Shown: positions 26,063 through 33,252 of the stretch, piece after piece | Layout: each line of letters begins with the position of its first letter | Position numbering within the stretch: position 1 is the first letter of the stretch | Assembly (NCBI RefSeq): GCF_015560805.1 | Contig: NZ_JADMSO010000003.1 | Span: 266,310 to 330,309, forward strand | Direction of reading: 5' to 3' | Length of the DNA: 64,000 nucleotides | From: Mediterraneibacter glycyrrhizinilyticus | GTDB taxonomy: Bacteria; Bacillota; Clostridia; Lachnospirales; Lachnospiraceae | The notes under the pieces: generated by a model | Seen by the model: only the letters and a program-made list of their open reading frames with translations | Databases searched by the model: none | What the model was told of the DNA's origin: nothing | Translations under genes and position numbers: made by a program

Positions 26063-26839
26063 ATGATGAATGGACAAATGTTTCAAATTGCATCTATTGT
26101 AGCGACGAGCAAAAAAGCGTTGCAATTATCAGAACCAATTAGATTTTCTCAATTAGAATATGAGAATAAAATTGAATTTATCTTTTTACCTCAAAAGAAA
26201 TTTTTAAGGACAGAAAAATATACCGCTTCTAATGTTTCATTGTGGTTTGAACAAATAAAGAAAAATGGGATACAGGATATAAAGTTGCTATGTCCATATT
26301 CAGTAAAGGATAGACAATTTTTAGGATTTTCAAATACAACAGAAAGTTCCATTTTGTGTTTTTACAAAAGCGGAAAAGTAACATACTTTACTGCTGATTG
26401 GCAATTTGACTCTATGCAAAAAAAATGGAATATTCTATATTCAGAGCATGAGTGGACTAATCCACCATCAAAAAAACCATATTTTGAGAATAACATTAAC
26501 TCATTTCGAGATGTATTATTATCGATTAAAGAATTGGCTAAAAAAATTGAGTGTGAAAATTTTGCTAATATTTTTACTTCTGCTATAAACCTTTTAGATG
26601 GCTGTAGCGAATATCCAGATGAAAAGTATGGTTTGAGTTTACCACCAATTCCACAGCAAAATCTTCAAATGTTCGAAGCTGCAAGTATTTCGGATGTTTT
26701 TGGAGCAATGGGTTCGTGGAATGATAGCCCAGCATATATGGCTCACAAAAAAGGGTTATCTGAAGAATACGAAACTCTATCTTCTGAGTTGTTAAAAAAT
26801 GTAAGACTTGCTATTTTGTATGCCATAAATGAATGGTAA
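26063..26839 (+). CDS. Unrecognised protein (258 aa)
   Basis: I do not recognise this protein. It is soluble, with no signal peptide or membrane segment. It has a beta-rich first half (IEFIFLPQKKFLR, SILCFYKSGKVTYFTADWQF) and a helical, acidic C-terminal part from about residue 150 (FRDVLLSIKELAKKIECENFANIF) ending ...LKNVRLAILYAINEW. It has a strong ribosome binding site (AGAGGAGG) and codon use like the rest of the island. The position suggests an independent unit; an immunity or accessory protein is possible but unsupported. Confidence 0.7.
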   Translation: MMNGQMFQIASIVATSKKALQLSEPIRFSQLEYENKIEFIFLPQKKFLRTEKYTASNVSLWFEQIKKNGIQDIKLLCPYSVKDRQFLGFSNTTESSILCFYKSGKVTYFTADWQFDSMQKKWNILYSEHEWTNPPSKKPYFENNINSFRDVLLSIKELAKKIECENFANIFTSAINLLDGCSEYPDEKYGLSLPPIPQQNLQMFEAASISDVFGAMGSWNDSPAYMAHKKGLSEEYETLSSELLKNVRLAILYAINEW

Positions 26840-26870
26840 GATTATAAGCCTATATTTCATATGTGTAAAT

Positions 26871-26912
26871 TAGAATTTGTGTGAACAAAATTATATTTGA
26901 AGATATACAATA
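26871..26912 (+). repeat. Island junction repeat, divergent form
   Basis: GTGAACAAAATTATATTTGAAG followed by a TATACAA segment; the same order of words occurs at 29016-29050 (GTGAACAA, ATTTG, AAG, TATACAA) and in part at 27510-27540. Confidence 0.45.
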
Positions 26913-26926
26913 GAGAGCGTGATGAA

Positions 26927-27451
26927 ATGACGGATATTAGTGGTATTTTTTCGATAGGTAGTAGTACAAACCATCAATGGATTTCATTATGTGGACATTT
27001 GGAAGCCATTATTGGAAATTATTTTCTTTCACAGGCGGGAAATCCAGAAGCATATTGGTATGCTATATACTATGACTCAACAATAGACAGATATAATGAA
27101 TGTGTGGAAATAACAGATAAGAATTTAATTGGTTATGTTTATTGTGATGATAGAGTAGCCTTTGTTTTGAACAGTTTCCTTGAAAAATTTATAAACGATA
27201 CTGTAGATTATGATATTCATTATGTCGGCGTAGATTCTTTAGATGAAGAATGTATTGAGTGCAGAAGATACTCTGATTATTGTGAGCATATTTTACCTGC
27301 TTTCTGGATAGATGACGATTTTTTGAATAATGAAAAACTTGCGTTTGATTATGAAAAATTTGAACTGATAGATGCTGGAGTTAAATATCTTAATCCCAAG
27401 CATTTTTCTGTAAAAAACTTTGTAATGTATTGCAGATTTGATAAAAAGTGA
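26927..27451 (+). CDS. Unrecognised acidic protein (174 aa)
   Basis: Not recognised. A 174-residue, Asp/Glu- and aromatic-rich soluble protein with a Cys pattern ECIECRRYSDYCEH around residue 115. The ATG at 26927 is chosen as a methionine start; the frame is also open from a TTG at 26897 with no better ribosome binding site. Acidic, compact, lone genes of this size are often immunity or inhibitor proteins, but nothing in the sequence proves it. Confidence 0.65.
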   Translation: MTDISGIFSIGSSTNHQWISLCGHLEAIIGNYFLSQAGNPEAYWYAIYYDSTIDRYNECVEITDKNLIGYVYCDDRVAFVLNSFLEKFINDTVDYDIHYVGVDSLDEECIECRRYSDYCEHILPAFWIDDDFLNNEKLAFDYEKFELIDAGVKYLNPKHFSVKNFVMYCRFDKK

Positions 27452-27492
27452 GATTACAGTATAATAAAAGATATTCCTTTCGTTGTTAGCGA

Positions 27493-27540
27493 CAACTTTC
27501 AGTTTGTCTAGCGAAAAAAGAATTTATATTTGCGAGGTAG
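27493..27540 (+). repeat. Island junction repeat, divergent form
   Basis: CTTTCAGTTTGTCTAGCGAA followed by AATTTATATTTG. Its first half matches repeats 1-3 (TTCCAGTTTGTTTAGTCGAG in repeat 3) with several changes, and its second half matches the repeat at 26871. Confidence 0.45.
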
Positions 27541-27546
27541 CATGTA

Positions 27547-27909
27547 ATGAAATTAAAGAATGTTTTAATCGTTGTTAAAGATATAGAAAAATCAAGACAG
27601 TTTTACAAAGACTTGTTTGGGCTAGATCTGGTGCTTGACAATAACGGCAACATGATTTTGACGGAGGGGCTTGTGCTTCAAGATGAGAAAATCTGGAAAA
27701 AATTTCTGGGAAAAGAGATTGTTCAGCAAAACAATGCCTGTGAATTGTACTTTGAGGAAGAAAATATAGAAGCATTTATTGAAAAACTGGAACAGTCTTA
27801 TCCATCAATCCAATATGTGAATAAACTGATCACACATAGCTGGGGGCAAAAAGTAATCCGTTTTTATGATCCGGACGGCAACTTGATCGAAGTTGGGACA
27901 CCGATGTAA
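27547..27909 (+). CDS. VOC/glyoxalase superfamily protein
   Basis: A 120-residue single VOC module with two beta-alpha-beta-beta-beta halves: LKNVLIVVKDIEKSRQFYKDLFGL and, at the end, FYDPDGNLIEVGTPM with the conserved C-terminal Glu. The usual N-terminal metal-ligand His is replaced (KNVLIVV), so metal-dependent catalysis is doubtful; binding or resistance (bleomycin-binding-like) roles occur in such proteins. ATG is 9 nt after GAGG. Confidence 0.78.
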   Translation: MKLKNVLIVVKDIEKSRQFYKDLFGLDLVLDNNGNMILTEGLVLQDEKIWKKFLGKEIVQQNNACELYFEEENIEAFIEKLEQSYPSIQYVNKLITHSWGQKVIRFYDPDGNLIEVGTPM

Positions 27910-27941
27910 TGTAAGAATGGAGAAAGCGAGGTGCTGCCATT

Positions 27942-28361
27942 GTGGAAGAGCGAGAGCGGATCATCTATCTGTGGTTTGAAATGTGGCTTACCAAACAAGA
28001 TTTAGGCATCGACGATATTTTTGAGGAGGATGTAACGTATGTCGAAAGCTGGGGACCGAAATATCATAACCGTAAAATGGTAAAACATTGGTTTCATGAA
28101 TGGAATACGCGGGGAAAAGTTCTGGTATGGAATATTAAACAGTTTTTTCATAAAGGAGATCAAACCGTTGTAGAATGGTATTTCAAAAATAAAATGAAGG
28201 ATGGAACTGTGGAGGAATTTGACGGAGTTTCCTTGATCGTATGGGCGGAGGAGCAAAAAATAAAATCATTAAAAGAATTTGGATGCAATCTGAATCGCTA
28301 TGATCCTTATGAACACGGTGAAACACCAGAGTTCAGAGATGAAAAAATAAGTTGGTTTTAG
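27942..28361 (+). CDS. NTF2-like (SnoaL-type) protein
   Basis: A 139-residue protein whose order of elements fits a nuclear-transport-factor-2/SnoaL fold: helical start (ERIIYLWFEMWL), DIFEEDVTYVESWGPKYHNRKMVKHWFHEWN, then strands VVEWYFKNKMKDGTVEEFDGVSLIVW. These folds serve as small-molecule enzymes or binders; no substrate can be named. It starts with GTG, 32 bp after the VOC gene, with GCGAGGTG close upstream. Confidence 0.7.
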   Translation: MEERERIIYLWFEMWLTKQDLGIDDIFEEDVTYVESWGPKYHNRKMVKHWFHEWNTRGKVLVWNIKQFFHKGDQTVVEWYFKNKMKDGTVEEFDGVSLIVWAEEQKIKSLKEFGCNLNRYDPYEHGETPEFRDEKISWF

Positions 28362-28417
28362 GAGCAAAAGAGCAGAGGAAATAAAAAGCTGAAAAGGGAT
28401 GAAAGGAGGCTGTAAAG

Positions 28418-28516
28418 ATGGGAGAGATGGAATGGATCTTACTGGCGGCAGTGGTGTATTTGGCGGTATCTCTGATGATTTATATTCTGATCCATGTGAT
28501 CTTTCGTGAAAAATAG
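28418..28516 (+). CDS. Small single-span membrane protein (32 aa)
   Basis: A 32-residue protein, [17 protein letters not shown] at the start and HVIFREK at the end, with one membrane segment (about 6-29) and a basic C-terminus. The ribosome binding site AAAGGAGG at 8-9 nt is among the best in the island, which supports real translation. It lies 56 bp after the NTF2-like gene. No family recognised. Confidence 0.55.
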   Translation: MGEMEWILLAAVVYLAVSLMIYILIHVIFREK

Positions 28517-28547
28517 ACAAGTTGTGAGGGAAGAGGATAAGAAACAT

Positions 28548-28638
28548 GGAATTTACAAGTTCATTCACGTCAATACGGTTGCTCCTTTCGGAACTTTCAG
28601 AACGAAGATCAGAAAATGGAAAAAGACAGCATTGTAAA
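28548..28638 (+). pseudogene. 3' fragment of a second ClbS/DfsB gene
   Basis: This stretch encodes [19 protein letters not shown] and then RKWKKTAL before TAA at 28636-28638, and it matches the last part of the gene at 24857 (from 25285) at roughly nine of ten bases. The other 85% of the gene is absent and no start signal precedes it. It shows past duplication or recombination and loss inside the island. Confidence 0.8.
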
Positions 28639-28659
28639 TCGGAATTGATGGAGGGACAT

Positions 28660-29000
28660 ATTGTGAAGAAAAAATAGGGATAGGCATTGCAATTTTAGGA
28701 ATTATTATATTGTGTTTTTTGCTAAATTTATTTGTAATAGGAGAAACGATTGCTGGAAACCAATTGACATATAGTGTCACACAAAACAGTACAACCTTGG
28801 AGCTACAAGTATCCGCAACGGATTCTGCGGTTGCCCTCAGAGGTTGGAAAATTGAACAAGAGGAAAATAAGGTGCTCATAAGTGCAAAAAAAGTACCTGT
28901 ATCTTTTCTGTTTTCAAGTGGTCAATATCAAACATCTATCGACATAGACGGAATAGAAAATGTTTATTTGGGTGGTCAAATGATATGGAGTAGTAAATAA
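28660..29000 (+). pseudogene. Frameshifted small membrane/extracytoplasmic protein
   Basis: GGAGGGA (28649-28655) and GTG (28660) are followed by AAGAAAAAA and then TAG, a stop after four codons. One more A in the A6 run would give VKKKIGIGIAIL, in frame with an open stretch of about 110 codons ending at TAA 28998-29000. That stretch has a membrane anchor (about residues 5-25) and a polar domain (NSTTLELQVSATDSAVALRG ... YLGGQMIWSSK). The start resembles the 47-aa protein at 22906. It is either a pseudogene or a slippage-switched gene. Confidence 0.65.
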
Positions 29001-29050
29001 ACTTCCGGTTCGTTTGGTGAACAATTAATTTGCATTTGAAGTATACAAGA
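28999..29050 (+). repeat. Island junction repeat, right-hand copy
   Basis: Starts at the stop of the frameshifted gene with AACTTCCGGTTCGTTTGGTGAA. The left half is like repeats 1-3, the right half like the 26871 repeat. Confidence 0.5.
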
Positions 29051-29051
29051 C

Positions 29052-29085
29052 AGGGGCAGATGATTTTGTTAATCTGTCTCTTTTT
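29052..29085 (+). terminator. Terminator at the right end of the island
   Basis: GGGGCAGAT pairs (with two G-U) with ATCTGTCTC and ends in TTTTT. Confidence 0.7.
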
Positions 29086-29122
29086 GATTGTTAGAAAAGG
29101 TTAGAAAAGCTGTGGTTTTTAC

Positions 29123-29150
29123 TTGACATTCTTCGATAAAGCGTTATAAT
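29123..29150 (+). promoter_or_regulatory. Promoter of the marR-MATE operon
   Basis: TTGACA (29123-29128), a 16-nt spacer and TATAAT (29145-29150): both hexamers are perfect. Self-repression by the MarR product would act here. Confidence 0.8.
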
Positions 29151-29210
29151 GATAAAGGTTCTGAAAAGAACTGTTTTAAAAGAAACAAACTGGACAGGAG
29201 GCGGGATTGT

Positions 29211-29663
29211 ATGGCTGGAACAACAGATTTTCTGATGACCGTTCAGGGAATGACGAAACTGCATGACGGTATGATCAAAATGGTCTGCGGCAAGTATCAG
29301 CTGACATTGATCGAAGGAAAGATCATCAGTTTTCTGCACAATAATCCGGGAAAAGATACGGCAGGGGACATTGTGGAGCTGCGGAGACTTTCCAAAGGAA
29401 ATGTGTCTCTTGCAGTGGAAAATCTGATCCGAAAAGGACTGCTTGAAAGAGAACAGGATCATAAGGATCGGAGAAAGATCCATTTGTCGTTGTTGGCATC
29501 GGCAAAACCGATCACGGACCTGATCGAAAAAAGACAGAATGAATTTGAAGAAGAGTTGTTTCGTGGCTTTTCAGAAGAAGAGCGTAGGTTGTACATAGAG
29601 TTAAATGACCGAATGGTGGAGAACACAAAGAACACGATGAAAAGGAGAATGGAGAATGAATAA
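29211..29663 (+). CDS. MarR family transcriptional regulator
   Basis: A 150-residue winged-helix protein: dimerising N-terminal helix, recognition region LRRLSKGNVSLAVENLIRKGLL and the wing motif REQDHKDRRKIHLSL (the conserved DxRR). MarR proteins usually repress an adjacent transporter and release DNA on ligand binding. The 3' end overlaps the MATE gene by 8 nt, so the pair is coupled and the pump is the likely target. Confidence 0.88.
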   Translation: MAGTTDFLMTVQGMTKLHDGMIKMVCGKYQLTLIEGKIISFLHNNPGKDTAGDIVELRRLSKGNVSLAVENLIRKGLLEREQDHKDRRKIHLSLLASAKPITDLIEKRQNEFEEELFRGFSEEERRLYIELNDRMVENTKNTMKRRMENE

Positions 29664-31041
29664 TGAGAAAGATTTCCTGGCAAAAGAACCACTTGGAAAG
29701 CTTTTGATGCGGCTGGCGCTTCCGACAGTTGCGGCACAGCTGATCAATATGCTTTATAATATCGTAGACCGTATGTATATCGGACATATTCCGGATGTCG
29801 GGGCACTCGCGCTGACCGGCGTTGGAGTCTGTATGCCGCTGATCATGATCGTGTCTGCATTTGCGGCGCTTGTAGGCAACGGCGGTGCACCGCGTGCTTC
29901 GATCTTCATGGGAAAAGGAGAGAAAGAAAAAGCGGAGAAGACGTTGGGAAACTGTTTTACGACACAGCTGATCGTCTCCGCAGTTTTGACGGCGATCCTT
30001 TTGCTCTGGAACCGGAATATGCTTCTTGCATTCGGAGCCAGCGGAAATACGATCGAATATGCCGTACAGTATATGAACATTTATTCGATCGGAACTGTTT
30101 TTGTACAGCTGACACTTGGAATGAACGCGTTTATCACGGCCCAGGGATTTACAAAGACGGGAATGCTTTCGGTTCTCATCGGGGCGGTGATCAACATCGT
30201 TCTGGATCCGATCTTTATCTTTGGCTTTGGAATGGGAGTGCGCGGAGCTGCGCTTGCAACGATTCTTTCGCAGGCATGTTCCTGTATCTGGGTGCTGACA
30301 TTTTTATTTGGAAAGAAGACGACACTGCGGATCAAAAAAGAAAATATGGGACTGAGCCGTTCGGTGATCGTTCCGTGTCTGGCTCTTGGTTCCGCTGTCT
30401 TCATTATGCAGGCAAGCGAGAGCGTGATCTCTGTGTGCTTTAACTCGTCTCTTTTAAAATACGGCGGAGATATAGCGGTTGGTGCGATGACGATCCTGAC
30501 CAGCGTGATGCAGTTTGCGATGCTGCCGCTTCAGGGACTTGGGCAGGGAGCTCAGCCAATCATCAGTTATAATTACGGGGCAGGGAACAGAGAGCGTGTC
30601 AAAGGCGCATTCTGGCTGCTTTTGAAATCCAGTCTGCTTTATGCGACTCTGTTGTGGGTGCTTGTTATGTTGTTCCCGCAGATGTTTGCGGCAATGTTTA
30701 CGGCAGATGCGGCATTGATCGAATTTACAAGAACCGCACTCCGGATCTATATGGCTTGTATGCTTTTGTTCGGAATCCAGATGGCATGTCAGATGACATT
30801 TATGTCCATCGGAAATGCGAAATCTTCGATCATCGTGGCGGTGATGCGAAAGTTCATCTTGCTGCTTCCTCTGATTTATATTGTACCGCAGATCTGGAAA
30901 TCCAATCAGACGATGGCGGTTTATCTGGCGGAGCCGATCGCCGATTTTTTGGCGGTGTCATTTACCGCAGTATTGTTCTTCTTCCAGTTCCGGAAAGTGC
31001 TTGCGGAAATGGAGAGAAGAAAACCAAAGCAGGAACAATAG
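29656..31041 (+). CDS. MATE family efflux transporter (MarR-linked)
   Basis: A 461-residue, 12-segment MatE protein with the start LGKLLMRLALPTVAAQLINMLYN and the IVDRMYIGHIPDVGALALTGVG segment typical of the clostridial MATE subgroup that is often linked to MarR. Expected to export toxic organic cations; no substrate is readable. Translationally coupled to marR. Confidence 0.9.
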   Translation: MNNEKDFLAKEPLGKLLMRLALPTVAAQLINMLYNIVDRMYIGHIPDVGALALTGVGVCMPLIMIVSAFAALVGNGGAPRASIFMGKGEKEKAEKTLGNCFTTQLIVSAVLTAILLLWNRNMLLAFGASGNTIEYAVQYMNIYSIGTVFVQLTLGMNAFITAQGFTKTGMLSVLIGAVINIVLDPIFIFGFGMGVRGAALATILSQACSCIWVLTFLFGKKTTLRIKKENMGLSRSVIVPCLALGSAVFIMQASESVISVCFNSSLLKYGGDIAVGAMTILTSVMQFAMLPLQGLGQGAQPIISYNYGAGNRERVKGAFWLLLKSSLLYATLLWVLVMLFPQMFAAMFTADAALIEFTRTALRIYMACMLLFGIQMACQMTFMSIGNAKSSIIVAVMRKFILLLPLIYIVPQIWKSNQTMAVYLAEPIADFLAVSFTAVLFFFQFRKVLAEMERRKPKQEQ

Positions 31042-31060
31042 AATATGGAAAAGCTGAAGG

Positions 31061-31098
31061 CTGTCACATGAAAATTCATGTGGCAGTTTTCTTTTTTT
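31061..31098 (+). terminator. Terminator after the MATE gene
   Basis: CTGTCACATGAA pairs with TTCATGTGGCAG (one mismatch) and is followed by TTTTCTTTTTTT. Confidence 0.85.
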
Positions 31099-31175
31099 AT
31101 CCGTGCAAACAGAATCTGATAAATCTATGTATATTTCCGAAACTCATTCATATATTGGTTAAAGAGGTGGACAAG

Positions 31176-32117
31176 ATGAATGAAGAAAGAAAACAGCAGC
31201 AGATTTATCAGATACTGGCGGGAAGTATCCGGAAAATCCTGGAAAGAGAATCCTTGGATTTTTCCAGACTGCAGGAGATCCGGCTCCGCGTCGGGAAGCC
31301 GCTTTTGGTCATCTGCGAAAACACGGAGCGGATCCTGTCGGGAGAGGACGGCGCGCCGTATCTGGTGACGAAAGAAGAAATCAGAGAAACGATGGATTAC
31401 ATCAGCCGTTATTCTCTGTATGCATACGAAACGGAATTAAGACAGGGATTTCTTACGATTGAGGGAGGGCATCGCATCGGCGTGAGTGGAAAAGTGATCG
31501 TGGAGGGAAATAAGATCAAAAATATGCAGTATATTTCTTCGGTGAATATCCGGGCGGCGCATGAGGTGATCGGATGTGCGGATCCGGTGATGCGGTACAT
31601 AACAAAGAACAGGGAAGTGTGTCATACGCTGATCATTTCTCCGCCGTGCTGCGGTAAAACGACATTGATCCGGGATATGATCCGTCAGATTTCGGATGGA
31701 AATGCGTATGTCAAAGGCTGTACGGTGGGGGTGGTGGACGAGCGTTCCGAGTTAGGTGGATGTTATCTCGGAATCGCGCAGAATGACATCGGGATGCGGA
31801 CCGATATTCTGGATTGCTGTCCGAAAGCGGAGGGGATGATCCTTTTGATCCGTTCTATGGCGCCCCGGGTGCTTGCGATCGACGAGATTGGCGGTGAAGA
31901 GGAGATACGGGCGCTGGAATATGCGATGCACTGCGGTTGCAAACTGATCGCCAGCGTACACGGAAGTGATCTGGAAGAAATTTCGGAGAGACCGGGCGTA
32001 AAAGAATTGATCGAACAAAGGCGGTTTGAGCGGTATATTGTGCTGGATCATGAGGGAAAGCCCGGAACCGTGCGGGGGATTTACGATGAGCGGGGGATCC
32101 GGCTATGTGGAAAATGA
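31176..32117 (+). CDS. spoIIIAA: Stage III sporulation protein AA (ATPase)
   Basis: A 313-residue cytoplasmic secretion-type ATPase of the SpoIIIA-SpoIIQ channel. Walker A is SPPCCGKTTL (about 155), Walker B-like LAIDEIGGEEEI follows, and ASVHGS is close to the end of the core. It is thought to power the feeding tube between mother cell and forespore. ATG 31176 has AGAGGTGG 6 nt upstream; the frame is open far upstream into the MATE gene without homology. It starts the spoIIIA operon; mother-cell sigma-E control is expected. Confidence 0.94.
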   Translation: MNEERKQQQIYQILAGSIRKILERESLDFSRLQEIRLRVGKPLLVICENTERILSGEDGAPYLVTKEEIRETMDYISRYSLYAYETELRQGFLTIEGGHRIGVSGKVIVEGNKIKNMQYISSVNIRAAHEVIGCADPVMRYITKNREVCHTLIISPPCCGKTTLIRDMIRQISDGNAYVKGCTVGVVDERSELGGCYLGIAQNDIGMRTDILDCCPKAEGMILLIRSMAPRVLAIDEIGGEEEIRALEYAMHCGCKLIASVHGSDLEEISERPGVKELIEQRRFERYIVLDHEGKPGTVRGIYDERGIRLCGK

Positions 32118-32623
32118 TCGGCTCCATTCTTGTACTGACGGCGACGAGCGGCGCCGGATTTCTCTATGGCATGGAGCAGCAGGATTATTTGGAAAAACTG
32201 CTTTATATCCGGCATATCATCTATATGCTGAAAGGGGAACTTGAGTACACGAAAGCGCCGCTTGGCGAAGTGTTCGGGCAGGCGGCAGTGCGGGTGAGAG
32301 AACCTTACAAAGGATGGCTTCATGGATTGGAGCGGCAGGTGGAACGTCGAAAAGAAGACGAATTCTTTAAAATCTGGATGCGCTCCATTGACCGGGATCT
32401 GCATACACTTCATTTAAAAAGCGAGCATGTGATCCAGCTAAAAGAACTAGGGAGCTGTCTCGGAAGAATGGACAGCACATCGGAAAGCCTGCATTTAAAA
32501 CTTTATGTGGAACGGTTGGAGCTGGAGATCGAAAAGGTACGGGAAAGTTTGAGTGCAAAAAAACGGATCGGAAACTGTCTGGGAGTGATGGGAGGCATTT
32601 TTTTGATCGTCATTTTGATCTAA
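32105..32623 (+). CDS. spoIIIAB: Stage III sporulation protein AB
   Basis: A 172-residue protein with an N-terminal hydrophobic anchor (MIGSILVLTATSGAGFLYGM), an all-helical middle resembling type II secretion GspF-like domains, and a C-terminal membrane segment (LGVMGGIFLIVILI). The start overlaps spoIIIAA by 13 nt. Confidence 0.92.
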   Translation: MWKMIGSILVLTATSGAGFLYGMEQQDYLEKLLYIRHIIYMLKGELEYTKAPLGEVFGQAAVRVREPYKGWLHGLERQVERRKEDEFFKIWMRSIDRDLHTLHLKSEHVIQLKELGSCLGRMDSTSESLHLKLYVERLELEIEKVRESLSAKKRIGNCLGVMGGIFLIVILI

Positions 32624-32632
32624 GGAGGAGGC

Positions 32633-32827
32633 ATGAGTATCAATTTAATCTTTAAAATCGCTGCGGTTGGGATTCTCGTATCGATCTTAAGTCAGGTGCT
32701 GAAGCATAGCGGGAGAGATGAGCAGGCATTTTTGGTAAGTCTTGCGGGATTGATCCTTGTCCTTACCTGGGTGCTGCCTTTTATCTATGAATTATTTGAA
32801 TCCGTACAGCGGATGTTTTCACTGTAA
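32633..32827 (+). CDS. spoIIIAC: Stage III sporulation protein AC
   Basis: 64 residues, two membrane segments (IFKIAAVGILVSILSQVL and FLVSLAGLILVLTWVL) with the family's short polar loop containing GRDEQA. A small membrane component of the SpoIIIA complex. RBS AAGGAGGAGG. Confidence 0.93.
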   Translation: MSINLIFKIAAVGILVSILSQVLKHSGRDEQAFLVSLAGLILVLTWVLPFIYELFESVQRMFSL

Positions 32828-32865
32828 ACGAAAATCCGGTCGGAAAATAGATGGAGGATACGGTC

Positions 32866-33252
32866 ATGAATATGGTACAGATCGGAATGATCGGCGTGCT
32901 GGGAGCGCTGCTTGCGATCCAGTTCAAAGGCGGGAAAACAGAATATGGGATTTATATGAGTGTGGCGGTGAGCATTGTTCTGTTTCTTTGTATCGTGGAC
33001 CGTTTGGAAATTTTTGTGCGGACGATCGATGAGATCAGCCGTTATATCAGTGTGGATACCGGATATCTGTCCACGATGCTGAAAATGATCGGCATCACTT
33101 ATATTTCGGAATTTTCATCGAGCATCTGCAAGGATACCGGATATCAGACGATCGCAGTGCAGATCGAAGTGTTCAGCAAGCTGACGATCCTTGCGATGGG
33201 AATGCCGATCCTTTTGGCGCTTCTGGAGACGATACAGGAGTTTCTCGTATGA
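32866..33252 (+). CDS. spoIIIAD: Stage III sporulation protein AD
   Basis: 128 residues with membrane segments throughout. It begins MNMVQIGMIGVLGALLAIQF, the family pattern. I choose ATG 32866, because GGAGG (32853-32857) lies 8 nt upstream; the ATG at 32851 overlaps that site. The stop overlaps the spoIIIAE start (ATGA). Confidence 0.92.
   Translation: MNMVQIGMIGVLGALLAIQFKGGKTEYGIYMSVAVSIVLFLCIVDRLEIFVRTIDEISRYISVDTGYLSTMLKMIGITYISEFSSSICKDTGYQTIAVQIEVFSKLTILAMGMPILLALLETIQEFLV

Larger units (their letters stand above)
22780..29050 (+). other. A+T-rich accessory island of single-gene units
   Basis: Between the pnp terminator and the marR-MATE terminator the sequence becomes clearly richer in A+T, and codon choice shifts to A/T-ending codons. 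All genes are short, unrelated to each other and on the + strand: small membrane protein, alpha/beta hydrolase, GNAT, GNAT, ClbS/DfsB, P-loop protein, two unrecognised proteins, VOC, NTF2-like, small membrane proteins. Related ~50-bp repeats follow several of the stop codons. No integrase, transposase or tRNA gene lies inside. This supports acquisition by transfer; the mechanism is not visible. Confidence 0.7.

Noticed and set aside
22780..29050. Integron, prophage, ICE or CRISPR locus in the island
   Set aside because: I found no integrase, phage, conjugation or cas genes, no regular short repeats with spacers, and no palindromic attC-like sites. The repeats are junction-bound and irregularly spaced.
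30654..31175. Long N-terminal extension of the SpoIIIAA frame into the MATE gene
   Set aside because: The extension is an out-of-frame reading of the MATE gene and crosses a terminator. The SpoIIIAA family start and ribosome binding site are at 31176.
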